A DNA stretch of 64,000 bases from the NCBI GenBank assembly GCA_963678575.2, contig CAXXHV010000001.1, forward strand, positions 434,001 to 498,000, given 5' to 3'. This document shows, piece after piece, positions 51,740-60,264 of the stretch. This DNA comes from Pleomorphochaeta sp963678575. GTDB lineage: Bacteria; Spirochaetota; Spirochaetia; Sphaerochaetales; Sphaerochaetaceae. The notes beneath the pieces were generated by a model that was not told the origin of the DNA, did not search any database, and worked only from the letters and a program-made list of their open reading frames with translations. The position numbers were made by a program, and so were the translations under genes. Each line of letters begins with the position of its first letter. Position 1 is the first letter of the stretch.

Positions 51740-52315
51740 CTATAAATGTTTATCTGGAGTGTATCTTACAACTAAATGAATTGTTGCTGGACCATTTGAA
51801 TCACAACTGATAGTATGATCTATATCACAGTGATACATAAGAAAATCTCCTTTCTTCATTACACATTCATTTTCACCAGCTTTAACTTTGACATTCCCTT
51901 TTATTACAGTTAAAAATTCTTGAGTTCCTGCAAAATGTGGTTCGCTTGGAAGTTTAGTATGTGGTTCAAAATTTATTAGATACATCTCTAAATCCTCAAC
52001 CATATTTAATGGAGATAGAATTCGAATAGTAACCCCATGTTCAGTTGTTTCAATAACATGACCTGAGCCTGAAGTTGGATTTTTAATAAAGTCTCTTTTG
52101 GGCTGAGGATTGACATCTAGAATATCTTGAATATCAATATTTAACCCTCTTGCAATTTTCCAAACTGTAGCTATTGTTGGATTTACTTTATCACTTTCAA
52201 TTTGGCTAAGCATAGCTTTAGAAACGCCACTTCTTTCGCTTAAAATATTTAATGTTAAATGTTTAGATTGTCTAAATTTTTGTATGTTTTTTCCAATTGG
52301 TGGGGGTGTTTCCAT
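51740..52315 (-). CDS. XRE-type regulator with C-terminal cupin domain
   Basis: A 191-residue regulator: a helix-turn-helix at about residues 10-65 (IQKFRQSKHLTLNILSERSG, then VSKAMLSQIESDKVNPTIAT), a linker, and a cupin at about 115-185 (FEPHTKLPSEPHFAGTQEFL, VKAGENECVMKKGDFLMYHC, DIDHTISCD). This architecture (PuuR-like) senses a small molecule through the cupin. It is 4 bp downstream of the exonuclease I gene and probably transcribed with it. The target genes are unknown. Confidence 0.88.
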   Translation of the reverse strand: METPPPIGKNIQKFRQSKHLTLNILSERSGVSKAMLSQIESDKVNPTIATVWKIARGLNIDIQDILDVNPQPKRDFIKNPTSGSGHVIETTEHGVTIRILSPLNMVEDLEMYLINFEPHTKLPSEPHFAGTQEFLTVIKGNVKVKAGENECVMKKGDFLMYHCDIDHTISCDSNGPATIHLVVRYTPDKHL

Positions 52316-52319
52316 TTTA

Positions 52320-53759
52320 TTATTCCTCTAATAATTCATTAAATAAGCTTTTTTTTAATTCATAACCGTATCTTTGTAATGATAGTAATATTTCTTCATC
52401 TCTTTTTTCAAGGTCTTGGGAATCGAGTTTCTCTTCAATCTTTCTATTATAGAAGTCAAGGTTGACCATTATATTTCCAGGAGGGCTTACTATTCTATGA
52501 GAACAAAAGGATTTCCATTTATCTTTTTCTTCTTTACTTTGATATTCTAAATAGTTTCTTAAAATATGTCTATAAGCTAGTTCTTTTGCTCTTGGATCAT
52601 CATATGCTAAAGTGTTATTAATTAAAAGTTTTTCTTTTTCTATAGCATTATGAATAATATTAAATCTTTTATTATCTTCATCTCTAAAAAATCCATTATA
52701 TATTTGGAAATCTATATCATCAATTTGTTTCATTTCATGATTATTCATTGCTTTTCTTAATTTTAATATTAACTCTGGATTGTTTTTTAAGGTTTGGGCT
52801 CTTGAGAGAACTTCTTGCTTATCAATATTTAACTTTTTTTCTAATGCAGGAGTTAAAACAGACAAGGGACTAATGAAAGGACATTTATTATAAGCAATAT
52901 GTATTAAACCATGTGTATATAATATGTTTTCTTCATCGGCTTCTAGTAAAGGGGTTATATCTTCTTTAAGATTAAAACAAAGTACATTATTTGAATTTTG
53001 TAAATCATATGTAATTGGTATTACTAAGGATGTACAACCATTTTTGGAAGTGTAAGATGGGTGGGTGTGTAATATAGGTTCGCCAAAAGGTGCTTTTAGA
53101 ATATTTTTTACTAATTGTTTCTTTCTATGTTCAAAGCTCCATTTGTATAATAATGGTTGTTTTTCTTTAATTAACTTTGCAATTTCTATTGTTGCCCTAA
53201 CATCTACAAGTGCATCATGTGCTCCAGTTTGTTCTATGTTATTAGCTGCGGTTAAGTCGGTTAATTTAAATGTTGGATTACCATTTTCTTTTTTTGTTGG
53301 CCAATTAATTCCTTCTGGTCTTAAATCATAAGCGGCTCTTACTAAATTAATAATATCCCATCTAGAACATCCATTTTTGTATTCTCTTTCATATGGGTCA
53401 AAGAGATTTCTATATAATGCATTTCTTATAAATTCATCATCAAAATTAATAGAGTTATATCCTGCTACTACAGTATTAGCAATGGAGAATTCATCCTTAA
53501 TTTTTTTTATAAAATCTACTTCTTTAATACCTTTTTGATTCACTTGATAGGGGGTAATTCCCGTAACTAAACAAGCTAAAGGGTCGGGTAAATAATCTTG
53601 TGATAATTTACAATATAATATTATCTCTTTATCTATGGGATTTAGTTCTAAATCAGTTCTAATTGCAGCAAATTGGGCTATTCTGTCATAATGGCTATCC
53701 AATCCAAAGGTTTCTAAGTCATACCATAATATTGAAGGTTTTTCTTTTTTATTATTCAT
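52320..53759 (-). CDS. sbcB: Exodeoxyribonuclease I
   Basis: ExoI degrades single-stranded DNA 3' to 5' and takes part in mismatch repair and recombination. The 479-residue length matches E. coli ExoI (475). DEDDh residues are visible: WYDLETFGLDSHYDRIAQFA at the N-terminus, GYNSINFDDEFIRN near residue 98 and GAHDALVDVRATIE near residue 178; the SH3-like and helical C-terminal domains follow. No Shine-Dalgarno is seen. TAATAT lies 6 bases before ATG 53759, so the message may be leaderless. A perfect palindrome lies just upstream at 53777-53793. Confidence 0.93.
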   Translation of the reverse strand: MNNKKEKPSILWYDLETFGLDSHYDRIAQFAAIRTDLELNPIDKEIILYCKLSQDYLPDPLACLVTGITPYQVNQKGIKEVDFIKKIKDEFSIANTVVAGYNSINFDDEFIRNALYRNLFDPYEREYKNGCSRWDIINLVRAAYDLRPEGINWPTKKENGNPTFKLTDLTAANNIEQTGAHDALVDVRATIEIAKLIKEKQPLLYKWSFEHRKKQLVKNILKAPFGEPILHTHPSYTSKNGCTSLVIPITYDLQNSNNVLCFNLKEDITPLLEADEENILYTHGLIHIAYNKCPFISPLSVLTPALEKKLNIDKQEVLSRAQTLKNNPELILKLRKAMNNHEMKQIDDIDFQIYNGFFRDEDNKRFNIIHNAIEKEKLLINNTLAYDDPRAKELAYRHILRNYLEYQSKEEKDKWKSFCSHRIVSPPGNIMVNLDFYNRKIEEKLDSQDLEKRDEEILLSLQRYGYELKKSLFNELLEE

Positions 53760-53776
53760 GGTATAATATTATCATA

Positions 53777-53793
53777 TTTTCACATTGTGAAAA
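53777..53793. promoter_or_regulatory. Perfect palindrome in the divergent sbcB / exported-protein promoter region
   Basis: TTTTCACA-T-TGTGAAAA: 8-bp arms and a single central base, in a 60-bp space between two divergent genes, immediately upstream of the sbcB -10-like sequence. It looks like the site of a dimeric regulator. Half-sites TTGTGAAA and TTTTCAC recur at about 55095 and 55131. Confidence 0.55.
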
Positions 53794-53819
53794 AGCTTAT
53801 TTGTAAATGTGAGGTGTAA

Positions 53820-54464
53820 ATGAAGAGATTTTTATTAATATTATTTTTTGTTTTATTAATGCATCCTTTTTTTGCATCCAGTGTCAGTGAAGGTGATGTA
53901 TCTAATGCATTTGTTGCTATAACAGATCTAGGGTACGTTTCTGCATCTAATTTTATATCTCTGCAAAGAGAAAATTATGAATCCATTGCTATAAGGACAT
54001 CACAAGATAATTTGCTCCCTGAAGCCATTTTATTTAGTGATGCCGATTTGTCTACTTATATTAATTATTTTAATAAAGAAAAGAGTAGTAATTTTTTAGC
54101 ATCCTTCATACCTTCAATTAATCCAATCGTTTTAGAAAGATTGGAGTTAAATGATTGGCAAAAAGGTGAAGCTATAGTTACAGGCGCAGCAGCATTGGTT
54201 TTTCCAGATGATTTAACTATGCAGAAATTAATTTCTGATGGAAGTATGGGGATTTTTCCTCGTGTAGGAGTTAGTTTCAATTTTAGTGTTTATGGATCGC
54301 TTTTTAAAGAGACTGTTAATATAAAAGGGATTTTGTTAGTTTCTTCTGATTCCTATGGTGTTCCACAAATTACTCCAATAAGATTGAACATAAATAATCA
54401 AGATTATGATTTATCATTTTTTGATAGAGCTCCCCTATTACTTACTATGAAGAATGATATTTAA
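53820..54464 (+). CDS. Exported protein of unknown function (first of a tandem pair)
   Basis: A 214-residue protein with a signal peptide cleaved near HPFFASSVSE and no lipobox or further membrane segment. I do not recognise a family. Residues 22-60 form a likely helix (EGDVSNAFVAITDLGYVSAS), residues 115-150 contain DWQKGEAIVTGAAALVFPDD, and the C-terminal half is strand-rich (YGSLFKETVNIKGILLVSSD). The next gene encodes a clear paralogue that shares WKENESVIIGAIAIAF and YSEKINIKGVFVL at the same places. RBS GAGGTG precedes ATG 53820. Confidence 0.75.
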   Translation: MKRFLLILFFVLLMHPFFASSVSEGDVSNAFVAITDLGYVSASNFISLQRENYESIAIRTSQDNLLPEAILFSDADLSTYINYFNKEKSSNFLASFIPSINPIVLERLELNDWQKGEAIVTGAAALVFPDDLTMQKLISDGSMGIFPRVGVSFNFSVYGSLFKETVNIKGILLVSSDSYGVPQITPIRLNINNQDYDLSFFDRAPLLLTMKNDI

Positions 54465-54474
54465 GGAATAATTT

Positions 54475-55082
54475 ATGAAGAAGCTAATGCAATTAGTTTT
54501 AATGTTGATATTCATATGTCCATTATTTGCTACTACATTAAGCGACAATGAAATAAAATATGCAATAGATACTGTAAAAGAGGCTTCTTTAGTAGCGTCT
54601 AATTATTTTATATCTTCAATTAAACCCGAAAATCCTTCATTAATATTAAGACCCCAAAAAATAGTGGAATAAGTGATGCTATTGTTTTTGAAAATTGTGA
54701 TATGAGCTCTCTTCTCCCTTATTTTCCTTCTGTTGAATTAGATTCCCATAATATGATTCAAAATCTTAAAGAACCTTTAGCCCCTTATGTAAGAGATTCT
54801 CTCTTAGAACATAATTGGAAAGAAAATGAATCCGTAATTATTGGTGCTATAGCTATTGCTTTTAAAGATGACTATTCAATTTCTCAGATAGTATCAAATT
54901 TAATTGATGGTATTTATCCAAGGATGGGGCTTGTTACAGATATTACTATTTCTGGATCGTTGTATTCAGAAAAAATAAATATTAAAGGTGTTTTTGTTTT
55001 AGAAGAGAATCATGATTCTTTGGAGATTGTCCCACTTCAAATAACATTAAATGGTGAAGATTTTGATGTTTATTCTCTATAA
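54475..55082 (+). pseudogene. Paralogue of the preceding exported protein, broken by a -1 frameshift
   Basis: The first frame (54475-54672) gives a signal peptide (MLIFICPLFATTLS) and about 40 mature residues, then stops at TAA 54670. The -1 frame continues from the run of six A at 54656-54661 with NSGISDAIVFENCDMSSLLP and ends at 55082. Joined, the product is about 202 residues and aligns along its whole length with the 53820-54464 protein (AILFSDADLS versus AIVFENCDMS; LNDWQKGEAIVTGA versus EHNWKENESVIIGA). One deleted A explains it. Single-tRNA slippage on AAA is conceivable because AAA-to-AAA re-pairing is possible, but mutation or assembly error is simpler. It starts 10 bp after its neighbour. 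Confidence 0.82.
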
Positions 55083-55123
55083 TAATACTCAATATTGTGA
55101 AATTATACTAATTATTTAATTTT

Positions 55124-55153
55124 TTGTATATTTTCACTTGTCCTTAATATACT
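55124..55153 (+). promoter_or_regulatory. Promoter of the hexokinase gene
   Basis: TTGTAT (55124-55129), 18-base spacer, TATACT (55148-55153), giving a leader of about 57 bases. Confidence 0.55.
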
Positions 55154-55216
55154 GTAGAAAAAAAATAGATAATATTTTATTATTATTTAAAACACAAAAC
55201 TCTCGGAGGCTTTTAA

Positions 55217-56518
55217 TTGAAAACTGAAGTGAAAGATTTTCTAATAAAATGGGGTTTAGATGCTGATTCCATTTCACTAGATGATATGGTAAATAATTTT
55301 CTAAATGAAATGGATAAAGGATTAGAAAAAGAAAATGGAAGTTCTCTTCCCATGATTCCTACTTATATTGGAGAAGGTTCTCCAATCGTTCCCGGTCAAA
55401 ATGTAATTGTTATTGATGCAGGGGGAACAAATTTAAGAACATGTTTGGTTACTTTTGATGATAATTTAAAACCTGTGATTTCTGAATTTAAAAAAGTGTC
55501 AATGCCTGGAATTGATAAAGAAGTAAGTGCAAAAGAATTTTTTTCTGTATTTGCAAATCAAGTAGAACATATTATTGATAAAAGCGATAGTATTGGTTTT
55601 TGCTTTAGTTATGCTGCAAAAATCACAGAAGATAATGATGGAATTCCATTAGTATTTTCTAAAGAAATTAAGGCTCCTGAAGTTATAGGTAAAAAAGTTG
55701 GCTTATCTTTATTAGAAGAATTAGAATCTCGTGGATATTTTGTAAAAAATAAAAGGATAGCTGTTGTAAATGATACAGTAACAACTTTGCTTGCTGGTAG
55801 AGCCCAAGGTAATTTAAATTATGATGGTTATGTTGGTTTTATTTTAGGAACAGGGACTAATACTGCATATTTAGAAGATACTAAGAAAATAAAAAAACTA
55901 AATCATTCAAATTTAGATCATATGGTAATCAATGTTGAATCTGGAAGTTATGCGTTTTCAAATGGTAAAATTGATGATTTATTCTTATCAACAACTAAAG
56001 ATCCTAGTACTTATCATTTTGAAAAAAAGATAAGTGGCGCTTATCTTGGACCAATGAGCACATTAGTTATTAATAAAGCAATTGAAGAAGGTGTTTTATC
56101 TGATGATTTTAAAAAGAATTTCGACGAATTTGGATCTGTAAACACTACTGAGATGAGTCATTATTTAGAAATGCCTCATAATCAAGATTATAAATTAGTT
56201 AAATGTGTAGCAACTAATAGTAATGATGCTGAAAATCTTTGGTATATTTTAGAAGCTATTATAAAAAGAGCTAGTAAAATGACTGCTGCAAATTTAGCTT
56301 CAGCTGTATTGAAAACAGAATATGGTAAAAATCCAATTCATCCATTATGTATTAATGCAGATGGTACTACTTTTTATAAAACTAAATATCTTGAGCAATA
56401 CACAAAATATTATTTATTACAATATCTTCAAGAAAAACATAATCGTTATGTTGATTTTGTTAGAATTGATAATTCTCCTGTAATTGGAGCAGCTATTGCT
56501 GCATTAGGCTTGAATTAG
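55217..56518 (+). CDS. Hexokinase, eukaryotic type
   Basis: Phosphorylates glucose and related hexoses with ATP. The 433-residue protein matches the eukaryotic hexokinase fold rather than bacterial glucokinase or ROK kinases: VIDAGGTNLRTCLVTF (phosphate 1 loop) near residue 73, GFCFSYAAKI, VVNDTVTTLLAG with the catalytic Asp near residue 188, and ILGTGTNTAYLE. Treponemes are known to have such a hexokinase. The start is TTG 55217, with GGAGG 7 bases upstream; the first ATG is at codon 24, too far in. Stand-alone gene; it provides hexose 6-phosphate for the phosphohexomutase encoded nearby on the other strand. Confidence 0.92.
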   Translation: MKTEVKDFLIKWGLDADSISLDDMVNNFLNEMDKGLEKENGSSLPMIPTYIGEGSPIVPGQNVIVIDAGGTNLRTCLVTFDDNLKPVISEFKKVSMPGIDKEVSAKEFFSVFANQVEHIIDKSDSIGFCFSYAAKITEDNDGIPLVFSKEIKAPEVIGKKVGLSLLEELESRGYFVKNKRIAVVNDTVTTLLAGRAQGNLNYDGYVGFILGTGTNTAYLEDTKKIKKLNHSNLDHMVINVESGSYAFSNGKIDDLFLSTTKDPSTYHFEKKISGAYLGPMSTLVINKAIEEGVLSDDFKKNFDEFGSVNTTEMSHYLEMPHNQDYKLVKCVATNSNDAENLWYILEAIIKRASKMTAANLASAVLKTEYGKNPIHPLCINADGTTFYKTKYLEQYTKYYLLQYLQEKHNRYVDFVRIDNSPVIGAAIAALGLN

Positions 56519-56539
56519 TTTTTCAAAATATAAAAATAC

Positions 56540-56580
56540 TAGAAAAAGGGGTTTGATTATTTCAAATCCCTTTTTTCTAT
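56540..56580 (+). terminator. Terminator after the hexokinase gene
   Basis: AGAAAAAGGG...TTTGA pairs with TCAAA...CCCTTTTTTCT across a TTAT loop, with the T-run inside and after the right arm (56571-56576). Confidence 0.75.
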
Positions 56581-56581
56581 T

Positions 56582-56813
56582 TAGAAGTACAAATTCTTGT
56601 ACACATATTCAATTTTATCTATCTTTTATGCAATAAATTTAATTATTTAAAGAAACTTACCCAGAAAGGGTATTTTTTTATAAAAAGTGAAATTTTATTA
56701 ATTTTTATACTATATAAATGTTAACTATATAAAATATAAGTATTATTTTAGTTTTAATTTTATTAAGCCTAAATAGGAATAATAAATTGAAAATAAAAAA
56801 ATAAGCTAAAAAA
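56582..56813. other. Intergenic space between hexokinase and phosphohexomutase genes, nothing identified
   Basis: Part of a 334-base convergent gap (56519-56852). Apart from the two terminators at its ends it is AT-rich with no ORF, repeat or RNA gene that I can support. Confidence 0.5.
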
Positions 56814-56842
56814 AACTTCCATATATAAAAAATATGGAAGTT
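56814..56842 (-). terminator. Terminator of the phosphohexomutase gene
   Basis: AACTTCCATAT (56814-56824) / ATATGGAAGTT (56832-56842). On the minus strand the stem is followed by a run of T, so it terminates the mutase gene. Confidence 0.85.
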
Positions 56843-56852
56843 GAATCAATGA

Positions 56853-58730
56853 TTATAAATCAGCTTTTTTCAATAAACTTGTATGAAGTTTTAAAAGCAT
56901 ATTATATAGTTTTTCGTTGTTGTTTTTAACATCTACAAGAACTCTAAATACAGCTTCGGTTCCTGAGCCTCTCATCCAAATGTAAGCTAAATTATTATTT
57001 TCTTTGTCTTTGAAAATTACTTTATAACCACCTCTATATGGCGGAGTTCGATGTTCTTTTCCAATACCTTTAATACAATTTTTCCCTTCCATTTGATAAA
57101 TTTCATAACTATGTATTGCATAATTTTTTTCTAGCATTAGTTTGTTATCTTTAAAATATTCAACAAAAAGTTTTTCATAATTATTTTTGAGTGTTCCATG
57201 ATCACTGCTGATACTTAATTTAGCTTGAGGTGAAAACGCATCTGTTGTCATATATTTTGGAAGACTATTGATTAAATTTTCTATTGATAATTCATCATTT
57301 TCATATCCAATTCTTGTTCTGTAAAAATCAAAAATAGATTTATCACATAAAATATTTATAAGGCTTAATAAAGTATTAAGAGGATCTCTAACTTTTGCTG
57401 GATATGTGATATTACCTCCGTTAGAGCCTTCTCCTAATATTCTAACTATATAGCCTTTATCACGTAAATCTTGTGCTTTTTCAACAACATTTGCTTCTCC
57501 AACTTCAGTCCTATAAACTTCTACATCTAAGGCTTTACAAATATCATCTATTCTCATAGATGTTGGACCATTTACACTTATTGCGATTTTTTTATTTGGA
57601 TTATCTTTTCTTATTGAACTCAACTCTGCCATTACTACTAAAGCAAAGACTTCTTGAGCTTTGAGAATTTCAGCTTTTTGAGTACTTTGTTTTATATATA
57701 CTAAATTGCCTCTATCTCCATCATTATCAGGTACATATCCGACAACAAAATCTTTATCTTCTTTGAATTTGTTTTCAAGGATTGATCTGCACATTTCAAG
57801 ATTTTCACCTTCAGGTACTATTGGATGCACGACTTCTCTTGGTTTATCATTAACTGTTAAGATTTTAACACCTAATTCATTAAAAAATGTTTTATCAATA
57901 GTAAGAGTTCTTGCACTACCATTTAATTCAGCAATGACACCTATTGGTCTTTTATTAATTTTATTTTTTAACTCCTGTAAATAAGAATCTATATCTTGAT
58001 AATTACTCGATGTTTTTAACGCGAAATCTCTATAATTTTTTAAACTGTATTCCTTGTTTTGTTCTATATCCATTAAAGATTTCTCTAAGATTTTTTTATC
58101 TAATGAACTGACAAGTTCTTTAACAAATTTCATTGAATTTTCATTATTTATGAATTTTATGAAATAATCTGCTAGTATTTGAGATTCTTCTTTAGTATAT
58201 ACTCCACCGTTTTTTCCAAATTTAATACCATTATGTCCGATAGGGTTATGGGAAGCGGAAATATATAAAAAGGCATCTATTGATTTATCTTGGGAAGATA
58301 AAGCCATAATTTCTGGGGCGCTTGCAATATATAAATTCATTACAGTTATATTTAGTGACAAAAGAACTCTATTAATTACATCAAGTATCTCTACACCTGT
58401 TGGTCTAGCATCTATTGCAATTACCACTTTTTTTGAGTTAGCTTTTTTATTAATTATGTTGTTATTTATATCTGAATCATTAACACAACCTAAATGTTTA
58501 GCAAGAGCTAAGGCAATTAAGGCAGAAAAATATTTATCGTTATTACTTATATGTTGAGTATTATCTTCTTCATTTTTACTTATAGCGAAAATTTTTCTCC
58601 AGCCTGAGGCAGAAAGGATAAAAGTTTTTAAATCTTCTTGCATTTCTTTCAAATTTGGAATATTTGAACTTAGGGGATTTATTGAAGAGTCTGCAATATA
58701 TAAACCACTTCTCTTTTCATTAAATATCAT
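56853..58730 (-). CDS. Phosphoglucomutase/phosphomannomutase family protein
   Basis: An alpha-D-phosphohexomutase that moves phosphate between C1 and C6 of a hexose. Three marks are visible in the 625-residue chain: the phosphoserine loop YISASHNPIGHNGIKFG near residue 157, the metal loop PDNDGDRGNLVYI near 334, and the phosphate-binding RGSGTEAVFRVLVD near residue 595. The sugar loop is GEGSNGGNI. It is about 60-150 residues longer than bacterial ManB or GlmM, with a long N-terminal part and inserts, like large spirochaetal mutases. RBS AGGAG precedes ATG 58730. Together with hexokinase it could link glucose to glucose 1-phosphate. Confidence 0.9.
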   Translation of the reverse strand: MIFNEKRSGLYIADSSINPLSSNIPNLKEMQEDLKTFILSASGWRKIFAISKNEEDNTQHISNNDKYFSALIALALAKHLGCVNDSDINNNIINKKANSKKVVIAIDARPTGVEILDVINRVLLSLNITVMNLYIASAPEIMALSSQDKSIDAFLYISASHNPIGHNGIKFGKNGGVYTKEESQILADYFIKFINNENSMKFVKELVSSLDKKILEKSLMDIEQNKEYSLKNYRDFALKTSSNYQDIDSYLQELKNKINKRPIGVIAELNGSARTLTIDKTFFNELGVKILTVNDKPREVVHPIVPEGENLEMCRSILENKFKEDKDFVVGYVPDNDGDRGNLVYIKQSTQKAEILKAQEVFALVVMAELSSIRKDNPNKKIAISVNGPTSMRIDDICKALDVEVYRTEVGEANVVEKAQDLRDKGYIVRILGEGSNGGNITYPAKVRDPLNTLLSLINILCDKSIFDFYRTRIGYENDELSIENLINSLPKYMTTDAFSPQAKLSISSDHGTLKNNYEKLFVEYFKDNKLMLEKNYAIHSYEIYQMEGKNCIKGIGKEHRTPPYRGGYKVIFKDKENNNLAYIWMRGSGTEAVFRVLVDVKNNNEKLYNMLLKLHTSLLKKADL

Positions 58731-59035
58731 AAAAACTCCTAATAATAACTGTTTATGTTTCAGTTAACTAATAATTTTGAATTATCATCTCTTTGAATAG
58801 ATGATATTATTTAATACCTTAAATAAATTTATTGACAGTGAATCTTTATTACTTAAAGAGATTTTTTGTTATAAAGATTTAATCTATACAATAAGTGTTT
58901 AAACAATTAAAAAATAACTCAAATGACAAAGCTATACAATAGTATATGTTATATATGAAAACAATAATGTTTTTTTGTACAAATTTTTTTATTTAATTAC
59001 TTGTAGTGATACTATTACTCTGATAATCTATTTTT
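58731..59035. promoter_or_regulatory. Divergent intergenic region (phosphohexomutase / pyridoxal kinase)
   Basis: 305 bases, AT-rich, holding the two divergent promoters. A 7-bp inverted repeat ATCATCT (58784-58790) / AGATGAT (58799-58805) lies near the mutase start and may be an operator. TTGACA at 58832-58837 has no good -10 at the right distance. No RNA gene was recognised. Confidence 0.35.
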
Positions 59036-59866
59036 ATGAATAAAAATTGTATTGCTATCCATGATCTTTGTTGTTATGCAAAGAGTTCCTTAACTGTAGT
59101 TATACCTATATTAGAGAGTTTTGGAATAGAAGTATTACCATTACCAACAGCACTTCTTTCCTCACAAACTGATGGGTTTAATGATATTTATATAAAAAGC
59201 TTAACAAATGAGCTTGAAAATATATTAAATGTTTGGGAAAAAGAAAAAATTGAATGTGATAGTATATATAGTGGGTTTTTAGCAAGTGCTGATCAAGTTA
59301 AGATTGTTGAAAGAGTGATTAATTCTCATAAAAAAGAAAACCCTTTAATAGTTATTGATCCTGTATTAGGCGATAATTTACATCCTTATTCTCCAATTGA
59401 TGATAAATTAATTAATGAAATGAAATATTTAATTTCTTTAGCAGATGTGATTTGTCCCAATGCAACAGAAGCTGCTTTATTGTTATCTGAGAAACCCAAA
59501 AAGTATTATAATGAATCAGAAATAGAATCTCTATTAAAAAGATTGGTTTTAATGGGTCCAAAAAAAGTTGTAATTACTAGTCTTTTAGAAGAAAATTCAG
59601 ATACTGTGGCTACAGTATGTATTTCTAATGGAAAAATCCATTATCATTATAATAAAAAAATAGATATTTCTTATCCTGGTACTGGAGATTTATTTGCAAG
59701 TGCGTTAATAGGATTAATGTTAAAAGGTTATAGTTTTGAAAAATCTTGTGATATTTGTTCTACACTATGTTCAAAGGCTTTAGTTAATACAAAAGAAAAA
59801 GGATATAAAAGAAGACATGGGATATGCACCTCTTCAATTATACCTTATATTGAGACTTTTAATTAA
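59036..59866 (+). CDS. pdxY: Pyridoxal/pyridoxamine kinase
   Basis: Phosphorylates pyridoxal and related vitamin B6 forms to PLP, the cofactor of cysK, nifS and glyA in this window. The 276-residue ribokinase-fold protein has LPTALLSSQTDGF near residue 37 (substrate lid), VIDPVLGDNLHPY near residue 107, and YPGTGDLFASALIG near 221 with the catalytic Asp. No clear ribosome binding site precedes ATG 59036; GATAAT ends about 10 bases before it, so the leader may be very short. It is convergent with and overlaps the next gene by 8 bp. Confidence 0.9.
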   Translation: MNKNCIAIHDLCCYAKSSLTVVIPILESFGIEVLPLPTALLSSQTDGFNDIYIKSLTNELENILNVWEKEKIECDSIYSGFLASADQVKIVERVINSHKKENPLIVIDPVLGDNLHPYSPIDDKLINEMKYLISLADVICPNATEAALLLSEKPKKYYNESEIESLLKRLVLMGPKKVVITSLLEENSDTVATVCISNGKIHYHYNKKIDISYPGTGDLFASALIGLMLKGYSFEKSCDICSTLCSKALVNTKEKGYKRRHGICTSSIIPYIETFN

Positions 59867-60263
59867 TATCATTGCTTCCTAGGGAAAAATCACCTACAAT
59901 TTTAATTACGTTTTGATCTCTTTTTACTTCAAGTTTTCTCTCAGGTAAATAGGTGCTAATAATAGAATTTAGATATTCGATAGCTTCATTTTCAATCATC
60001 TTAACTTCATCCTTTTTTACCCAAGAAAGAGTTCTAATATCTATATCTATTAAAAAGCCTCTTCCCAGAGAACTTCCATAGCCATTAGTAAATTGAGTTC
60101 CTGTAGAAAAAAGACCATCATAGTTTGCACTAGCTGTTTTCCCTCTTTTCATCCTATTCGGATGTAGGGGATATAAAGATCCAAACATATCTTCTAAATG
60201 GTTATCTAAATCAATACACATTTTATGTAATTTATCTTCTAGTGCGATTTGCTTAGGATGCAT
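59859..60263 (-). CDS. Conserved-looking protein of unknown function, partner of the patatin gene
   Basis: A 134-residue soluble protein without signal peptide or membrane segment. The N-terminal half is helical (PKQIALEDKLHKMCIDLDNH), the middle is Gly/Asn-rich (TGTQFTNGYGSSLGRGFLID) and the C-terminal half alternates helix and strand (EYLNSIISTYLPERKLEVKR). I recognise no family. The start follows the patatin stop by 1 bp (stop at 60265, ATG at 60263), with GAGGAT upstream inside the patatin end, so the two are translated together. The 3' end overlaps pdxY by 8 bp on the opposite strand. Confidence 0.75.
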   Translation of the reverse strand: MHPKQIALEDKLHKMCIDLDNHLEDMFGSLYPLHPNRMKRGKTASANYDGLFSTGTQFTNGYGSSLGRGFLIDIDIRTLSWVKKDEVKMIENEAIEYLNSIISTYLPERKLEVKRDQNVIKIVGDFSLGSNDIN

Positions 60264-60264
60264 A

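Noticed and set aside
58832..58837. TTGACA as a -35 for pdxY
   Set aside because: The -10 position holds AAAGAG, and the gene start is 200 bases away.
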